Notes: generated by a model from the letters alone, not told the origin. Shown: positions 39,921 through 50,412, counted from the stretch's first letter. The stretch is DNA of 64,000 nucleotides from Bacteroides sp. (GCA_020861095.1 JAJBTC010000057.1:17440-81439), one strand, 5' to 3'. Made by a program: numbers and translations.

Positions 39921-40904
39921 ATGGAATATAAGGAAATAGTACAGAGTTTAAAGTCGTCCCTTGTCCTCAGGTACGGTGACAAAAAGACCTATCAGAAAAA
40001 AGTTGCCGATGTACTGGGCCTGACCATTCCTACCATCCGCCGGAGACTGTCGGGTAAGAATCCTTTTACTTTGCAAGAGATCTCTGTGATCAGTGAAGAA
40101 CTGGATATTCCGGTAGATGAGATCTTCTACAGTTGCAGGCGCACTACGAAACAGCCGCTGGAGTTTGTCCAGTATGATTTTACCTTCTATGACTCCGCAA
40201 GTTATGAGGTCTTTGACCAGATGGCCAGGATGTTCTCCTTTGCCGCACAGTCCGACAATTCCAGACTTTATATTACTTCCAATACATTTCCGGATGTATT
40301 GAATCCGACATTTGAATGGTTGACCCGGTTTGCGGGATTGCAATGGCTTTTTTTCACCAAAGGATCCGGAGCGCTGAAACCCCTTTCAGAGATAGAACTG
40401 GCCCCACAGTTGCAACAACGGCTGGACGGCTATCTTCTGGCAGTACGTTCCATTAAAAAGTCGGTCTGTCTGGTAAGTACGAAGATAGTGGAAAATTACC
40501 TGACCGACATCAGGCAGTTTTATATATTGGGGTATTTAAGCAACGAGGAAGTCCTGCATCTGGTGTCGGATATAGAAGGAGTCCTGAAGTTATTTGATAA
40601 GGTATGTACCGACGGATATCTGGAAAATGGAAAAGAGATGGAGATCTATTGTACCGATTCGTTCTTTTCCAGCGATATGTATATTGTAGAGAGTGATCGT
40701 CTGAATTTCGGAATGCTCCGGCCTAATCCCTTTAACCCGGTCCTTACGAAAAGTAAGGATGTATGTCAGACCATGGCCCGGTGGTTTAAAATGTGGAAAC
40801 GCCCCTCTACACTCATCAGTCAGAGTGGCACACACATCAGGCGGCAGTTCATGGAAACGCAATACCAGGCGCTTTATACATGTAAGGATTACATTGGAAT
40901 CTAA
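39921..40904 (+). CDS. HTH transcriptional regulator, tandem copy 1
   Basis: A 327-residue protein with an N-terminal HTH (about residues 20-65, KKVADVLGLTIPTIRRRLSGKNPFTLQEISVISEEL) of the BetR/XRE kind. It also has a large C-terminal domain of about 250 residues that I do not recognise, containing EWLTRFAGLQWLFF and YIVESDRLNFG. The next gene has the same architecture. The pair lies right after the fimbrial operon and could regulate pilus expression. No signal peptide or membrane segment is seen. Confidence 0.65.
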   Translation: MEYKEIVQSLKSSLVLRYGDKKTYQKKVADVLGLTIPTIRRRLSGKNPFTLQEISVISEELDIPVDEIFYSCRRTTKQPLEFVQYDFTFYDSASYEVFDQMARMFSFAAQSDNSRLYITSNTFPDVLNPTFEWLTRFAGLQWLFFTKGSGALKPLSEIELAPQLQQRLDGYLLAVRSIKKSVCLVSTKIVENYLTDIRQFYILGYLSNEEVLHLVSDIEGVLKLFDKVCTDGYLENGKEMEIYCTDSFFSSDMYIVESDRLNFGMLRPNPFNPVLTKSKDVCQTMARWFKMWKRPSTLISQSGTHIRRQFMETQYQALYTCKDYIGI

Positions 40905-40939
40905 ATGTTAACCTTACGGATCTTTAAATAGCAGGAGGT

Positions 40940-41926
40940 ATGGATTATAAGTTACTGGTAAGCAGACTCAAAAATAAACTGCGGGAAAAATATCCCGGCG
41001 AAAAGAACCATGCCCGGTTGCTGTCGGAGATATTAGGCATACGGGAAAATTCCGTGTACCGGAAATTAAACGGTGACAGACAGTTTTCGTTGGAGGATCT
41101 GGCTACCCTGTGCCGTACACTTTCTGTTTCCATAGAGAGTTTACTCGAAGAGAAGTCCGATGTATACAGTCACCCGATGGAGCTTGTCCTGACAAAGAAT
41201 ATGCCTGCCGAACAACGACGGATGTATATGGAAGAGACCACCCGTACTGTTTTTGAGCAGGCCGCCCAGGCGGGTTATTCGCAATTTATGGGAGTCTGTA
41301 AAAACATTCCTATCATCAGTTACTGTCACTTTGGCTGGCTCATGAAGTTTGCCCGGATGAAATGGTTCTATTTCAATAATTGTCTCGGGGAGATTGTTCC
41401 GCTGGCTGAGATGGATTGCCCCGATGCGTATGTACGCATAAAAGAGATATATATGAAGACGTTTGTCTCGTTCAGGAAACTGGTTTTTATCGTAGATGGA
41501 GACATGATACGGAATTTTATCGTGGATATAGGCTTTTTCAGAAAGATCGGTTACCTCACGGCAGACGATGTGTACCTGTTGCTGGATGACCTGGAGAGAT
41601 TGCTGACCACGATAGAGGAGATCTGCCGGGAAGGATATACGCAAAATCCCGAACAGGAGATCGCTGTTTTTTATTCGGATATTTCCCTGTACAATGATAT
41701 GTATCTCATAGAGAGCACAACAGTGAACCAGGGTATTTTCTTTGCACAGGGTTTTATTCCGATCCTGCATAAAGACGTGCATACATTTAAGGTACTCCGG
41801 GAGTGGGTAAGTTCCTGCGTACGCTCTTCCAATCCGATCTGTGGAGTAGCGGATCTGGACCGGAAGGCCTTTTTTGAGAAGCAGTACCGACTGGTAGAGG
41901 AAGGCAGGAAGAGTGTTTCTGCTTAG
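40940..41926 (+). CDS. HTH transcriptional regulator, tandem copy 2
   Basis: A 328-residue paralogue of the preceding gene, 35 bp downstream. The N-terminal HTH reads HARLLSEILGIRENSVYRKLNGDRQFSLEDLATLCRTL. The C-terminal domain shares the spaced pattern GWLMKFARMKWFYF, MIRNFIVDIGFFRKIGYLT and DMYLIESTTVNQG with copy 1. A GGAGG-like sequence precedes the ATG. The two products may hetero-oligomerise or respond to different signals, as inferred from duplication. Confidence 0.65.
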   Translation: MDYKLLVSRLKNKLREKYPGEKNHARLLSEILGIRENSVYRKLNGDRQFSLEDLATLCRTLSVSIESLLEEKSDVYSHPMELVLTKNMPAEQRRMYMEETTRTVFEQAAQAGYSQFMGVCKNIPIISYCHFGWLMKFARMKWFYFNNCLGEIVPLAEMDCPDAYVRIKEIYMKTFVSFRKLVFIVDGDMIRNFIVDIGFFRKIGYLTADDVYLLLDDLERLLTTIEEICREGYTQNPEQEIAVFYSDISLYNDMYLIESTTVNQGIFFAQGFIPILHKDVHTFKVLREWVSSCVRSSNPICGVADLDRKAFFEKQYRLVEEGRKSVSA

Positions 41927-41992
41927 ATAGTTCCGTTCTCCTGCACAGGCACATATAAACGAAAACATTCAAAGTATATCCTTTCCATTTAC

Positions 41993-42000
41993 TACATTTG
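41993..42000 (+). promoter_or_regulatory. -7 promoter element (TACATTTG)
   Basis: This is a perfect TAnnTTTG match, 49 bp upstream of the WG-repeat gene start. It indicates separate transcription of that gene from the regulator pair. Confidence 0.55.
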
Positions 42001-42048
42001 CAGATAAGAAGATCCTTCTTTCTACACATTACATCAGAATAGATCCAT

Positions 42049-42489
42049 ATGGATAAACAACAAATAAAAAAAGAATCACCCGCTACCTTATTATCCGGGA
42101 ATCGAAAATTAGTGCCGTCGGAACAAAACGGCAAATGGGGATTTTCAGATGCCGCCACAGGCGAAGAGGTGGTGTCATGGATATACGATTACGCCTATCC
42201 TTTTTCCGTAGGACTGGCACTGGTAAGGTCAAACGGCAGATGGGGATATATAGATCAGACAGGCAGAGAAGTGATCCCGTGCATATACAACCCAGCCTGG
42301 TCGTTTACCAAAACCGGAATGGCAGCGGTATGTATAGAGGGGAAGTGTGGTTTTATAGATCAGACCGGAAAAGAAGTAATCCTCCTTGTCTACGATGAAG
42401 CCCGCTATTTCAATAAAGAGGGAAAAGCGAAAGTAAAACAAAACGGAGAAACGTTCTTTATAGATACCCAAGGAAATCGGGTGGAGTAA
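42049..42489 (+). CDS. WG-repeat protein
   Basis: A 146-residue protein made of about four WG repeats: NGKWGFSDAATGEEVV, NGRWGYIDQTGREVIP, EGKCGFIDQTGKEVIL and a degenerate fourth ending FFIDTQGNRVE. The repeats form short beta units. There is no signal peptide, so it is probably cytoplasmic. Its own promoter precedes it and a perfect hairpin follows at 42,576-42,609. WG-repeat proteins are common in Bacteroidetes, with no general known function. Confidence 0.8.
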   Translation: MDKQQIKKESPATLLSGNRKLVPSEQNGKWGFSDAATGEEVVSWIYDYAYPFSVGLALVRSNGRWGYIDQTGREVIPCIYNPAWSFTKTGMAAVCIEGKCGFIDQTGKEVILLVYDEARYFNKEGKAKVKQNGETFFIDTQGNRVE

Positions 42490-42575
42490 GAGTAGGAAGA
42501 GACCTGCGGATCACAGAAAACTTCACCGGGGATAAGGGTCCCACGGGTCGGGACATCAGACAGCTTCCTATATAT

Positions 42576-42609
42576 ATTCTTCCGGCAGAGCATACTCCGC
42601 CGGAAGAAT
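42576..42609. terminator. Hairpin between convergent genes
   Basis: ATTCTTCCGGC and GCCGGAAGAAT form a perfect 11-bp stem with a 12-base loop between the WG-repeat gene and the methyltransferase gene, which converge here. There is no strong T-run, but the position fits a bidirectional terminator. Confidence 0.6.
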
Positions 42610-42625
42610 GTTTCTGATGGGCAGC

Positions 42626-43405
42626 TTATTTATCTATCTTTTTCCCGATATAAAATACATAGCCATAAAAATCTTTATACCTGCTATACATCGCTGCTTC
42701 GTGACGTTGAGCGGCAACAAATTCCTCCACCCCTTTATTGCCGGGGTATCTGGCAAGCAGTTGTTGCTGTGCTGTCACTGCCGGAGCAAAATAATGATCC
42801 GTCCAGCAGTTTGAAGGCAGCACAAAAGTAGCTACAGGGATATATCCCGCTTTCTGCATCTGAGCTACATTGGCAGGAAGGGTATCTATCGCCGGATAAT
42901 GCAGCATCCAGAAATCATGGATCTCCGCCGGACGTTGCTCCGTGAACCACGTTGCCTCCGTCACGGCCACATACCCGCCTGGTTTCAGATACTCCCGCCA
43001 TTCGGTCAGGCCGCGTTCGAAACCGATGTTATAGATCGCGCCTTCCGACCAGATAAGATCCAGCGATCCCTTTTCGAAAGGCAGGTCGTCCATCGAACCA
43101 ACGATGCCTTTTACTCTGTCCTGCAAACCCAGCCGGGACGCATTGCGATTGAATATACGGATGAAGTCGGAAGAAAGCTCCAGTCCGGTGATATGTCCGG
43201 GAGCATGCCCGCCCAGGATCATGGTCTGTCCGCCTGTTCCACAGCCAAGGTCGGCGATGTGTGACTCATCGGTCAAGTTATCTATAAAACTTAAGGCGTT
43301 GAGGGTAGCTTCGGGACTTCCGGGTCCTTGCCGTTCCAGACTGGCAAAGTATTCGTAGATCAAACTAAAATCGAAATCGTAGATGGTTTTATTTTCGTTA
43401 CTCAT
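42626..43405 (-). CDS. Class I SAM-dependent methyltransferase
   Basis: A 259-residue Rossmann methyltransferase. Motif [10 protein letters not shown] is at 51-59, the acidic SAM-binding residue is in [10 protein letters not shown], motif II-like is [28 protein letters not shown], and [11 protein letters not shown] is typical of small-molecule methyltransferases. The C-terminal part probably defines the substrate, which I cannot assign. It is a single gene, and the upstream region has no clear promoter match. Confidence 0.82.
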   Translation of the reverse strand: MSNENKTIYDFDFSLIYEYFASLERQGPGSPEATLNALSFIDNLTDESHIADLGCGTGGQTMILGGHAPGHITGLELSSDFIRIFNRNASRLGLQDRVKGIVGSMDDLPFEKGSLDLIWSEGAIYNIGFERGLTEWREYLKPGGYVAVTEATWFTEQRPAEIHDFWMLHYPAIDTLPANVAQMQKAGYIPVATFVLPSNCWTDHYFAPAVTAQQQLLARYPGNKGVEEFVAAQRHEAAMYSRYKDFYGYVFYIGKKIDK

Positions 43406-44099
43406 TTTTGTTTAAATTGAAATGTAGAAATGAAAAGTACAGAATGAGTGAATACTTCATCCTTACCTTTTTTTATGATACATGAAAATACCCCAGACAA
43501 GAACATGCCTGAGTATGAATAAAGGGATAACCCCGGCAAGAATGCCAGAGGTTATTTACTTCACAATCTCCTTTTTCGATTTAAACATACGCTGCAAAGA
43601 TAGTATATTTTTGATGCATACCACGTCTCCGTCCCTGATTTTTTTGTTTTTTAGCGGCCCAACGGATGTTTCTCCGCTTCTATCATGCGATTTAGCCGAA
43701 GGATGGATACCTTTAAACATTTTCAGATAACAACGGACAGTATCAGTCCCCCATTAAAACATATTCTGGTCTTACATGCGATGCGTGGATCGGGTATACT
43801 CAAACACCAGGATATATAAAATATACCACTCTTTTCTCTACGATTAAGATTTCACCTGCTGGCGGAGTAATAGTCCGATAAGACTTCTTAGTTGCCCTAC
43901 AAGAAAATATTTCCTCTCCAAACGAATCGGCCACAGAAACGCCTTGAAAGATCAGGGTATAGTACTGAAACAAATACTATTTTCTTTTTATATCCGTTTC
44001 ATCCATTTTTAACAAAATCTGGTGTTCAACTTTATATGCCACATATTTGTTTTATGTTAAGTACAGGTAAAGAAATCAGTACTTTTAAAACTAAGATAC
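43406..44099. other. Gene-free stretch
   Basis: Nearly 700 bp between the divergent methyltransferase and ferritin-like genes. No reading frame with convincing coding features is visible. A weak hairpin around 43,531-43,560 (ATAACC...GGTTAT) is the only structure seen. Confidence 0.35.
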
Positions 44100-44689
44100 A
44101 TGAAAAATTCAGAGGAAATGCGCGCACTGATAAAAAAACGGGGTACAAATCAGTTAGACGATCTCACCCTGGGACTTGTCAATGCCATGAAGTACAGCAA
44201 TCCGGATATCCTTTATCCTGATTTTGGCGATGTGAAACCCGGTGAGGGAGTAGAAGCGGAATGGTTTTACGACGTGTACAGAGGTACAAATAATTTTCGG
44301 AACTGACAGCTATCCATCAGTATATATCGCAGGAGGCTCTCTTTGACGATGTAGGTGAGCTGATGATGGGTATCGCACTGGTAGAGATGAAACACATGGA
44401 TAAGCTGGGTGATTTTATATTGGCACTCAAAGGAAATGTCACCCAGGAATATGATACCAAATACGTATCCTACGGAAACAGTGCTCGTGAAGCCGTGCAG
44501 TTAGGGATTGAATCGGAGACCGCTACCATTGCCGCATATAACAAGATACTGAAAAAGATAAAAGCACTTCCTGAGAACCAAACGACCGTTATCAGTTTCC
44601 AGCTTTTGTCCAAGTTAATAGCAGACGAGACACACCATATATCCCTGTTCCATGAATGGCTGAAAGAGCATCCGGAACCGAAGAAATAA
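44100..44689 (+). CDS. Ferritin-like (bacterioferritin-type) diiron protein, frame shift
   Basis: With one T restored in TTTT at 44,294-44,297, the frame is 196 residues. Visible ferritin-like helices carry FSELTAIHQYISQEALFDD, a VEMKH (ExxH) pair, ESETATIAAYN and the second DETHHISLFHEWL (ExxH). These Glu/His residues are the expected diiron ligands. The N-terminal region of about 60 residues is atypical. The protein probably stores iron or detoxifies oxidants in the cytoplasm. Without the correction it stops after 68 codons, and the second part begins without a start. Confidence 0.75.
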
Positions 44690-45134
44690 GGGAACTACCT
44701 ATGTACCTGGAGAAGCACTTTACCAGTGGAAGGAATGGGCTGTGAACGGCCGTACAGGGAACAAACGAACAGGGACTTGCAGAGCAGATCTTATATGTAT
44801 AGAGTTTTGCTCATATACCGTAACTTTATAGACAAAAGAATGATTCGTATCGCCAACTATGTGATTGCAATCGGAAGGATGAGGGATGGATGCTTCGGGC
44901 TATTCCCTACGGATCGGTTAAGTTAAAAATATCTCTTTCTTCCATGGCCTTATCTAATTATGCGGTGAAGTTAACGCAAAGCCTTACAACAGTTTCGCTG
45001 TAAAGCTCAATTATTTTTGTTTAGGAGTCCATTTTGCCGTTTTAACCGATAAGGAGTAAGTACACTTTTCCATATGTATTAATTTCGCCGGACAATCAGG
45101 AATACTTCTTACTCATGGATACATACACATACAT
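44690..45134. other. Gene-free stretch
   Basis: About 445 bp between the ferritin-like and nitroreductase genes. No convincing gene, terminator or promoter was recognised. Confidence 0.35.
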
Positions 45135-45764
45135 ATGAACAAGAATATGAACATTTTCCTATGGGCATTGGGATTTATAAGTGTAATGGCAGTAAGTGCC
45201 TGTACGGAAAACAGTAAACAGGAGTCTCAAACCCTAAAAACGAATGAAAGTATGGAATTTCTGGAATTAGTGAAAACCCGTCGGTCAATCCGGAATTATC
45301 TGCCACAGGAAGTGGAACAGGAAAAGCTGGATTATATCATGGAAAGTGTCCGGCTGGCACCTTCGGCTGCCAATATACAGCCCTGGTATTTTTACATAAT
45401 AAAAAGTGAAGAAGCAAAAAAGGCCGTTACGGACTCTTATCCTGCCAAATGGATGGCTACGGCTCCGATGTATATCGTGGCTTGCGGCAACAGTGAGGTA
45501 TCCTGGAAAAGGAATTCATACGATGGAAAGGATTATGTAGATGTGGATGTAGCTATTGCATTCGAGCATCTGTGTCTGGCAGCGGCAGAGCAGGGTCTGG
45601 GTACATGTTGGATCGGACATTTCGACCCGGAAAAAATCACTACTCTCCTGAACATTCCTTCTCATCTGACTCCGATTGCCATCACTCCACTGGGATATCC
45701 GCATCCCGAACAAGGAAGAAGAACTCCCAGAAAGAAAATAGAAGAAATCATGGAAGTACGCTAA
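45135..45764 (+). CDS. Nitroreductase-family lipoprotein
   Basis: A 209-residue protein with a lipoprotein signal (lipid Cys23 in VSAC) and a nitroreductase domain. Visible motifs are KTRRSIRNYLPQEVEQEKL (FMN-phosphate-binding Arg/Ser), VRLAPSAANIQPWYFYII, LAAAEQGLGTCWIGHF and the closing TPLGYPHPEQGRR. Nitroreductases bind FMN and are normally cytoplasmic, so the export signal is unusual. An alternative start at 45147 (MNIFLW) keeps the signal. The gene stands alone. Electron donor and substrate outside the cytoplasm are unknown. Confidence 0.8.
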   Translation: MNKNMNIFLWALGFISVMAVSACTENSKQESQTLKTNESMEFLELVKTRRSIRNYLPQEVEQEKLDYIMESVRLAPSAANIQPWYFYIIKSEEAKKAVTDSYPAKWMATAPMYIVACGNSEVSWKRNSYDGKDYVDVDVAIAFEHLCLAAAEQGLGTCWIGHFDPEKITTLLNIPSHLTPIAITPLGYPHPEQGRRTPRKKIEEIMEVR

Positions 45765-45951
45765 AAAGGGTATACTAAATTGCATCTGCCGGTTTCCGAT
45801 CCTATAATTTAAAGAGGGGAACCGGCGGTGTATTCACCCATACTCCCTTTTCTATCTATCCTCGTAGAGATACATAGCCGCCTCTCCCTATTCTTCCCCA
45901 TGAGCCCCACTACAAACAAAAGGGAGCCCTGAAACCCAAATTCGTTCTTCT

Positions 45952-47220
45952 ATGATACAGCCGACCACCACCCGACAAAGATATCTTATCCTCGATGCAC
46001 TCCGGGGCATGGCATTGCTCGGCATCTGCCTGGCCAACTATCCCGAATTTTCACTGTACACCTTTCTGGATAGCAGCGTCACAGCTGCCATGCCCACCGC
46101 TCCCGTAGATACTGTAGTAAAATACCTGCAATACATCTTTATAGACGGCAAATTCTATACCCTCTTCTCTATCCTCTTTGGGATCGGCTTCTCCCTGATC
46201 CTGACCAACGCCCGGGAAAAAGGAACCAACGGACTGCGTATTTTTTACCGCCGTATGGCAGTCCTCCTGCTGATCGGACTGCTCCACCTGGTGTTTCTCT
46301 GGGCAGGCGATATACTCATCCTCTACGCCTTTGTCGGCTTCTTTCTGCCCTTGTTCAGAAAGCTATCCGATAAAAGACTACTCCTCTGTGCCTTCATACT
46401 ATGGATCATACCTGTATCAATAGATACCGCTGTGATGCTCACCGGTTGGGATCCGGCCGCCCCCGCTGTCCGTGCCACCCACTATTTTCATACGCTGGCA
46501 GGCATCAACGAAGAGAACTTTCCTGTATGGCTGGTGCAACATGACAACTATATAGATGTAGTCCGTTTCAATCTCGGCGGCTCTTTCATCCGTATGCAGG
46601 AGTTTATCGAAGGCAACCGGGCCTTCAAAGTCCTCGCACTCTTTCTGCTCGGATTCTATATCGGTAGAAAACAACTCTATGCACACTTAGACACTCACCA
46701 GCCTATCCTGCGAAAAGTAGCTACCTACGGTTTTCTTATCGGGCTACCCATCTCCCTGCTCTACGCATGGAGTGCCATGAACGCACGTCCGCTAGGGTTG
46801 GGCATACATTCGCTGTTCTATACCGTAAGTATTGTGCCCCTGTGCCTTGCCTATACCGCTGCAATCTGCCTCGTCTATCTGAAAAACAAAGAAAAAAGGA
46901 TCTTTGTCCTTTTCGCAGCCCCCGGCAGAATGGCACTGACAAACTACATCCTGCAATCCGTCTTCGGCATGATCCTCTTCTACGGCATCGGCTTCGGCCT
47001 GGGTGCAAAAACGGGACTTATTTATGTAGAACTGATTGCCACTGCCGTATTCGGATTTCAGATCCTGTACAGCTACCTGTGGCTTCGCTTCAACCGCTTC
47101 GGCCCGCTGGAATGGGGATGGCGTATGCTCACTTATGGCAAGTGGCTGAAACTGACCCGGAACCCGATACCGGCTGAAACCACAACCGAACAAACGATAC
47201 ATAAAAAGACAAGCCAATGA
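45952..47220 (+). CDS. DUF418 (YeiB-like) membrane protein
   Basis: A 422-residue protein with about ten hydrophobic segments. The opening RYLILDALRGMALLGICLAN and the later GRMALTNYILQSVFG, plus WLRFNRFGPLEWGWRMLTYGKW near the end, are hallmarks of DUF418/YeiB proteins, which are related to acyltransferase-like membrane proteins. Function is unknown. It starts a coupled operon: its stop codon overlaps the next start (ATGA at 47,217). Confidence 0.88.
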   Translation: MIQPTTTRQRYLILDALRGMALLGICLANYPEFSLYTFLDSSVTAAMPTAPVDTVVKYLQYIFIDGKFYTLFSILFGIGFSLILTNAREKGTNGLRIFYRRMAVLLLIGLLHLVFLWAGDILILYAFVGFFLPLFRKLSDKRLLLCAFILWIIPVSIDTAVMLTGWDPAAPAVRATHYFHTLAGINEENFPVWLVQHDNYIDVVRFNLGGSFIRMQEFIEGNRAFKVLALFLLGFYIGRKQLYAHLDTHQPILRKVATYGFLIGLPISLLYAWSAMNARPLGLGIHSLFYTVSIVPLCLAYTAAICLVYLKNKEKRIFVLFAAPGRMALTNYILQSVFGMILFYGIGFGLGAKTGLIYVELIATAVFGFQILYSYLWLRFNRFGPLEWGWRMLTYGKWLKLTRNPIPAETTTEQTIHKKTSQ

Positions 47221-47405
47221 ACAAAAAAATATGGATACGATCCGCTTCCTTCCGCCGCGGGGGTAACCCGGATATCCTGTGCGATCCATTCCTGCCGGGA
47301 GCACAGGAAGCCAGGCTTATCCCTGGACACGGTGTACACCAGTACGGCGAAATAAAAGAAAACCCTGCCCTGCAACAGGCATACGAGGCAGGAAAGACGA
47401 TATGA
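47217..47405 (+). CDS. Small hypothetical protein coupled to DUF418
   Basis: A 62-residue frame starting in the ATGA overlap with the DUF418 stop. Codon use resembles its neighbours and the C-terminus ends ENPALQQAYEAGKTI. No domain is recognised; it could be a remnant of a longer gene. The tight coupling and conserved-looking composition are the only support. Confidence 0.4.
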   Translation: MNKKIWIRSASFRRGGNPDILCDPFLPGAQEARLIPGHGVHQYGEIKENPALQQAYEAGKTI

Positions 47406-47438
47406 TCCATCCAATAACTAATAGAATCCGCAATAAAA

Positions 47439-48314
47439 ATGAAAACAGAAAAAAAAGTAATCAGTCATACCTTCTTTGAAGGAGAAAGACCTCTTTTCGC
47501 CACACACGACCTCCGCCTGGAGCATGTGAAATTCTACCCTGGCGAATCGGCACTCAAAGAGTGCCGCGACATAGAAGCCCGGAAATGCGAATTTATGTGC
47601 AAATATCCTTTCTGGCACAACGACAACGTGCTGATCGAAGATTGCCTCTTTACCGTCTACAGCCGTGCCGCGATCTGGTATTCCCGCAACATCCGTATGC
47701 TCAACACCCGGGTGGAAGCCCCGAAAATGTTCCGGGAGATAGACGGTCTTTCTCTGGAAAATGTGAAACTGACCAACGCCGGAGAAACCCTGTGGAACTG
47801 CCGCAATATCCGGCTCCGCAACGTAGAAGCCAAAAGCGGCGATTACATCTTTATGAACGGACAGGACATCGACATCGACGGCTTCTACCTGCAAGGCAAC
47901 TACTCCTTTCAGGATGCGAAAAACGTAGTGGTCCGCAACGCCCGGCTCGACTCCAAAGATGCTTTCTGGAAGACAGAGAACGTTACTGTATACGATTCCG
48001 AAATCACCGGAGAATACCTCGGCTGGCATTCTAAAAACCTGAAACTGGTCAACTGTAAGATTTCCGGCACACAACCCCTGTGCTACTGTACCAATCTGAT
48101 CCTGGAAAACTGTACCTTTGCCAAAGACTGCGACCTCTGTTTTGAATACAGCACCCTCGAAGCCGTAGTCAACAGCGACATTACCAGCATCAAAAACCCG
48201 GCAGGCGGATTTGTGACGGCCAACCACATCGGTGAAGTCATTATAGATGAGCATTGCAAGAATCCCGGAGCCTGCCGCATCCTTATCAACAAAGAAACCT
48301 GTCTTGCCCCATGA
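47439..48314 (+). CDS. DUF3737 beta-helix protein
   Basis: A 291-residue DUF3737 protein. It opens SHTFFEGERPLFATHDLRLEHV and continues as regular right-handed beta-helix repeats with stacked hydrophobic and Asn residues: VLIEDCLFTVYSRAAIWYS, LSLENVKLTNAGETLWNC, NVVVRNARLDSKDAFW. DUF3737 is often found next to aminotransferase/C-S lyase and transporter genes, as here. There is no export signal. Its stop overlaps the start of the next gene (ATGA). Enzymatic activity is unknown. Confidence 0.88.
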   Translation: MKTEKKVISHTFFEGERPLFATHDLRLEHVKFYPGESALKECRDIEARKCEFMCKYPFWHNDNVLIEDCLFTVYSRAAIWYSRNIRMLNTRVEAPKMFREIDGLSLENVKLTNAGETLWNCRNIRLRNVEAKSGDYIFMNGQDIDIDGFYLQGNYSFQDAKNVVVRNARLDSKDAFWKTENVTVYDSEITGEYLGWHSKNLKLVNCKISGTQPLCYCTNLILENCTFAKDCDLCFEYSTLEAVVNSDITSIKNPAGGFVTANHIGEVIIDEHCKNPGACRILINKETCLAP

Positions 48315-49471
48315 AATACAATTTTGACGAAACAGTACCCCGCAGGGGCAGCAACTCCTACAAATGGGACAGCACCACAGAAAGTGACATCCTGCCCATG
48401 TGGGTAGCCGATATGGATTTCCGAACCGCTACCCCCATCATCCACGCACTCGAAAGACGGGTATAGCACGGTGTGTTTGGCTATACCAAAGTGCCACAGG
48501 CCTACTTCGATGCCACCACCGCATGGTTCGCCAACAGGCATGCGTTCCACCTGTGCAGAGAGTGGATACTCTTTACCTCCGGCGTTGTGCCTGCTCTCTC
48601 GGCTGTGATCAAAGCCCTGACACAACCGGGCGACAAAGTGATGGTGCAAACCCCGGTCTATAACTGTTTCTTTTCCAGCATCCGCAACAACGGGTGCGAA
48701 ACGGTAGAAAACCCGTTGCTCTATCGCAACGGTACGTACAGCATCGACTTTGACGACCTTGAACGGAAAGCCGCCGACCCGAAAGTAAAACTCCTGTTGC
48801 TATGCAGTCCGCACAACCCCGCCGGAAGGGTATGGACACGGGAAGAACTGCAACAAATCGGTGAGATATGCCTGCGTCATGAGGTGATCGTGGTTTCCGA
48901 TGAGATCCATTGCGACCTCGTCTATCCCGGACACACCCATATTCCGTTCGGCTCTGTAAGTGATGAATTCCTGCAACACTCTGTCACCTGTACCGCCCCG
49001 AGCAAAACCTTCAATCTGGCAGGCATACAGGTAGCCAATATCATCGCTGCGGATGAAGAGATACGCCGCCGGATAGACAAAGCACTTAATATCAACGAGG
49101 TTTGTGAGATCAATTGTTTCGCTGTGGAAGCCCTTATCGCTGCGTATACGGAAGGCGAAGAGTGGCTCGAAGAGTTAAAGGTGTATCTATACGCGAATTA
49201 TAGCCTGCTTCTGGAATTCTTTCGGAAACATCTCCCGCAACTGTCCGTTGTTCCGCTGGAAGCAACCTATCTTGTATGGGTAGACTGTTCGGCACTCGGA
49301 CAGTCCGCTGAAGAGATAGCCGACAGCCTGTTGGAAAAGGAGAAACTCCGGATCAATGAAGGCACGATGTACGGCGCGGCCGGAGAAGGATTCATACGCA
49401 TCAACATCGCTACACAGCGGGAAAACCTGCTGAAGGGTCTGGAAAAGATAAAGAACCTGTACGACGTATGA
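48311..49471 (+). CDS. PLP-dependent C-S lyase/aminotransferase (MalY/PatB family), in-frame TAG
   Basis: A 386-residue fold-type-I PLP enzyme of the MalY/PatB type: [83 protein letters not shown] and the PLP-lysine K232 in SKTFNLAG. Members cleave cystathionine or other C-S bonds to give homocysteine or thiols. A TAG at 48,464-48,466 (codon 52) interrupts the frame; the context RRV-x-HGVFGY expects Gln or Glu, so CAG to TAG is likely. It is coupled by 4-bp overlaps to DUF3737 and EamA. Confidence 0.85.
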
Positions 49472-50412
49472 CACCACTTACAGGAACGAAAAAGGAGAAA
49501 GCAGGCATCCTGGTTGCCTACTTCCTTATCTATGTCGTCTGGGGCTCTACCTACTATTTCATAGGAGTAGCCCTCAGCGGACTACCGCCGTTCCTGTTGG
49601 GTGCTATCCGTTTCAGCACCGCCGGGCTGTTGCTGCTGGCATGGTGTTTCTACCGCAACGAACCTGTGCTCCGGAAAAGCCTGATAAAGAAGTCTGCCAT
49701 CAGCGGCATCGTACTGCTGTTTGTAGATATGGCAGTAGTGATGCTGGCGCAACAATACGTCAGCAGCAGTCTGGTAGCCATTGTGGCAAGCTCCACCGCA
49801 CTCTGGATATGGGTACTTGATGTGCCCCGGTGGAAGATCAGCTTCCGTACCCCGGCCATTATTGTCGGAAGTATCTGCGGTTTTCTCGGTGTAGCCATGC
49901 TCTACATCGAACAGTTCAGCCTCGACACCCCGGCACAACCGCACCGGGAATACGGGATATTGCTCCTGATCTTCGGCTGCATCTCCTGGGCACTGGGCAC
50001 CCTATACACCAAATACCACGCCTCCGGCGAAGAAGAGACCAACGCCTTCGCCGGTTCGGCCTGGCAGATGCTCTTTGCCAGCGCGATGTTCTGGACGGTA
50101 GCCCTGTTCCGGGGAGAGATAACCCGCACAGACCTGCACGCCGTTCCTCCTGCCGCATGGCAGGCGTTGCTCTACCTGATTGTCTTCGGTTCTGTCTTTG
50201 CATACTCCGCCTATATCTGGCTGTTGAAAGTACGTCCTGCCACCGAAGTCGCCACCCATGCCTACGTCAATCCTTTCGTAGCTGTCTTTATCGGGGTCAC
50301 ATTCGGCAAAGAAAATGTCACCGGGATACAGATCGCAGGGCTGATCATTATCCTGCTGAGCATCTTTTTGATCAACAAAAGAAATGTTTCACATAAAAAA
50401 GAAAAACAATGA
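49468..50412 (+). CDS. EamA-family drug/metabolite exporter
   Basis: A 314-residue protein with ten hydrophobic segments in two EamA repeats. The first repeat starts [28 protein letters not shown], and the second contains [19 protein letters not shown] and closes [25 protein letters not shown]. EamA/RhaT-like proteins export amino acids or metabolites. The start lies in the ATGA overlap with the C-S lyase gene, and its own end overlaps the DUF362 start. Export of a product of the neighbouring lyase is a reasonable guess. Confidence 0.88.
   Translation: MTPLTGTKKEKAGILVAYFLIYVVWGSTYYFIGVALSGLPPFLLGAIRFSTAGLLLLAWCFYRNEPVLRKSLIKKSAISGIVLLFVDMAVVMLAQQYVSSSLVAIVASSTALWIWVLDVPRWKISFRTPAIIVGSICGFLGVAMLYIEQFSLDTPAQPHREYGILLLIFGCISWALGTLYTKYHASGEEETNAFAGSAWQMLFASAMFWTVALFRGEITRTDLHAVPPAAWQALLYLIVFGSVFAYSAYIWLLKVRPATEVATHAYVNPFVAVFIGVTFGKENVTGIQIAGLIIILLSIFLINKRNVSHKKEKQ

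Noticed and set aside
4283..48466. Possible recoding of TAG as an amino acid, since both nonsense codons are TAG
   Set aside because: Intact genes end with TAG (pyruvate oxidase at 25,120-25,122; corrected anchor gene at 32,978-32,980), and the two sites would need different residues (Trp and Gln).
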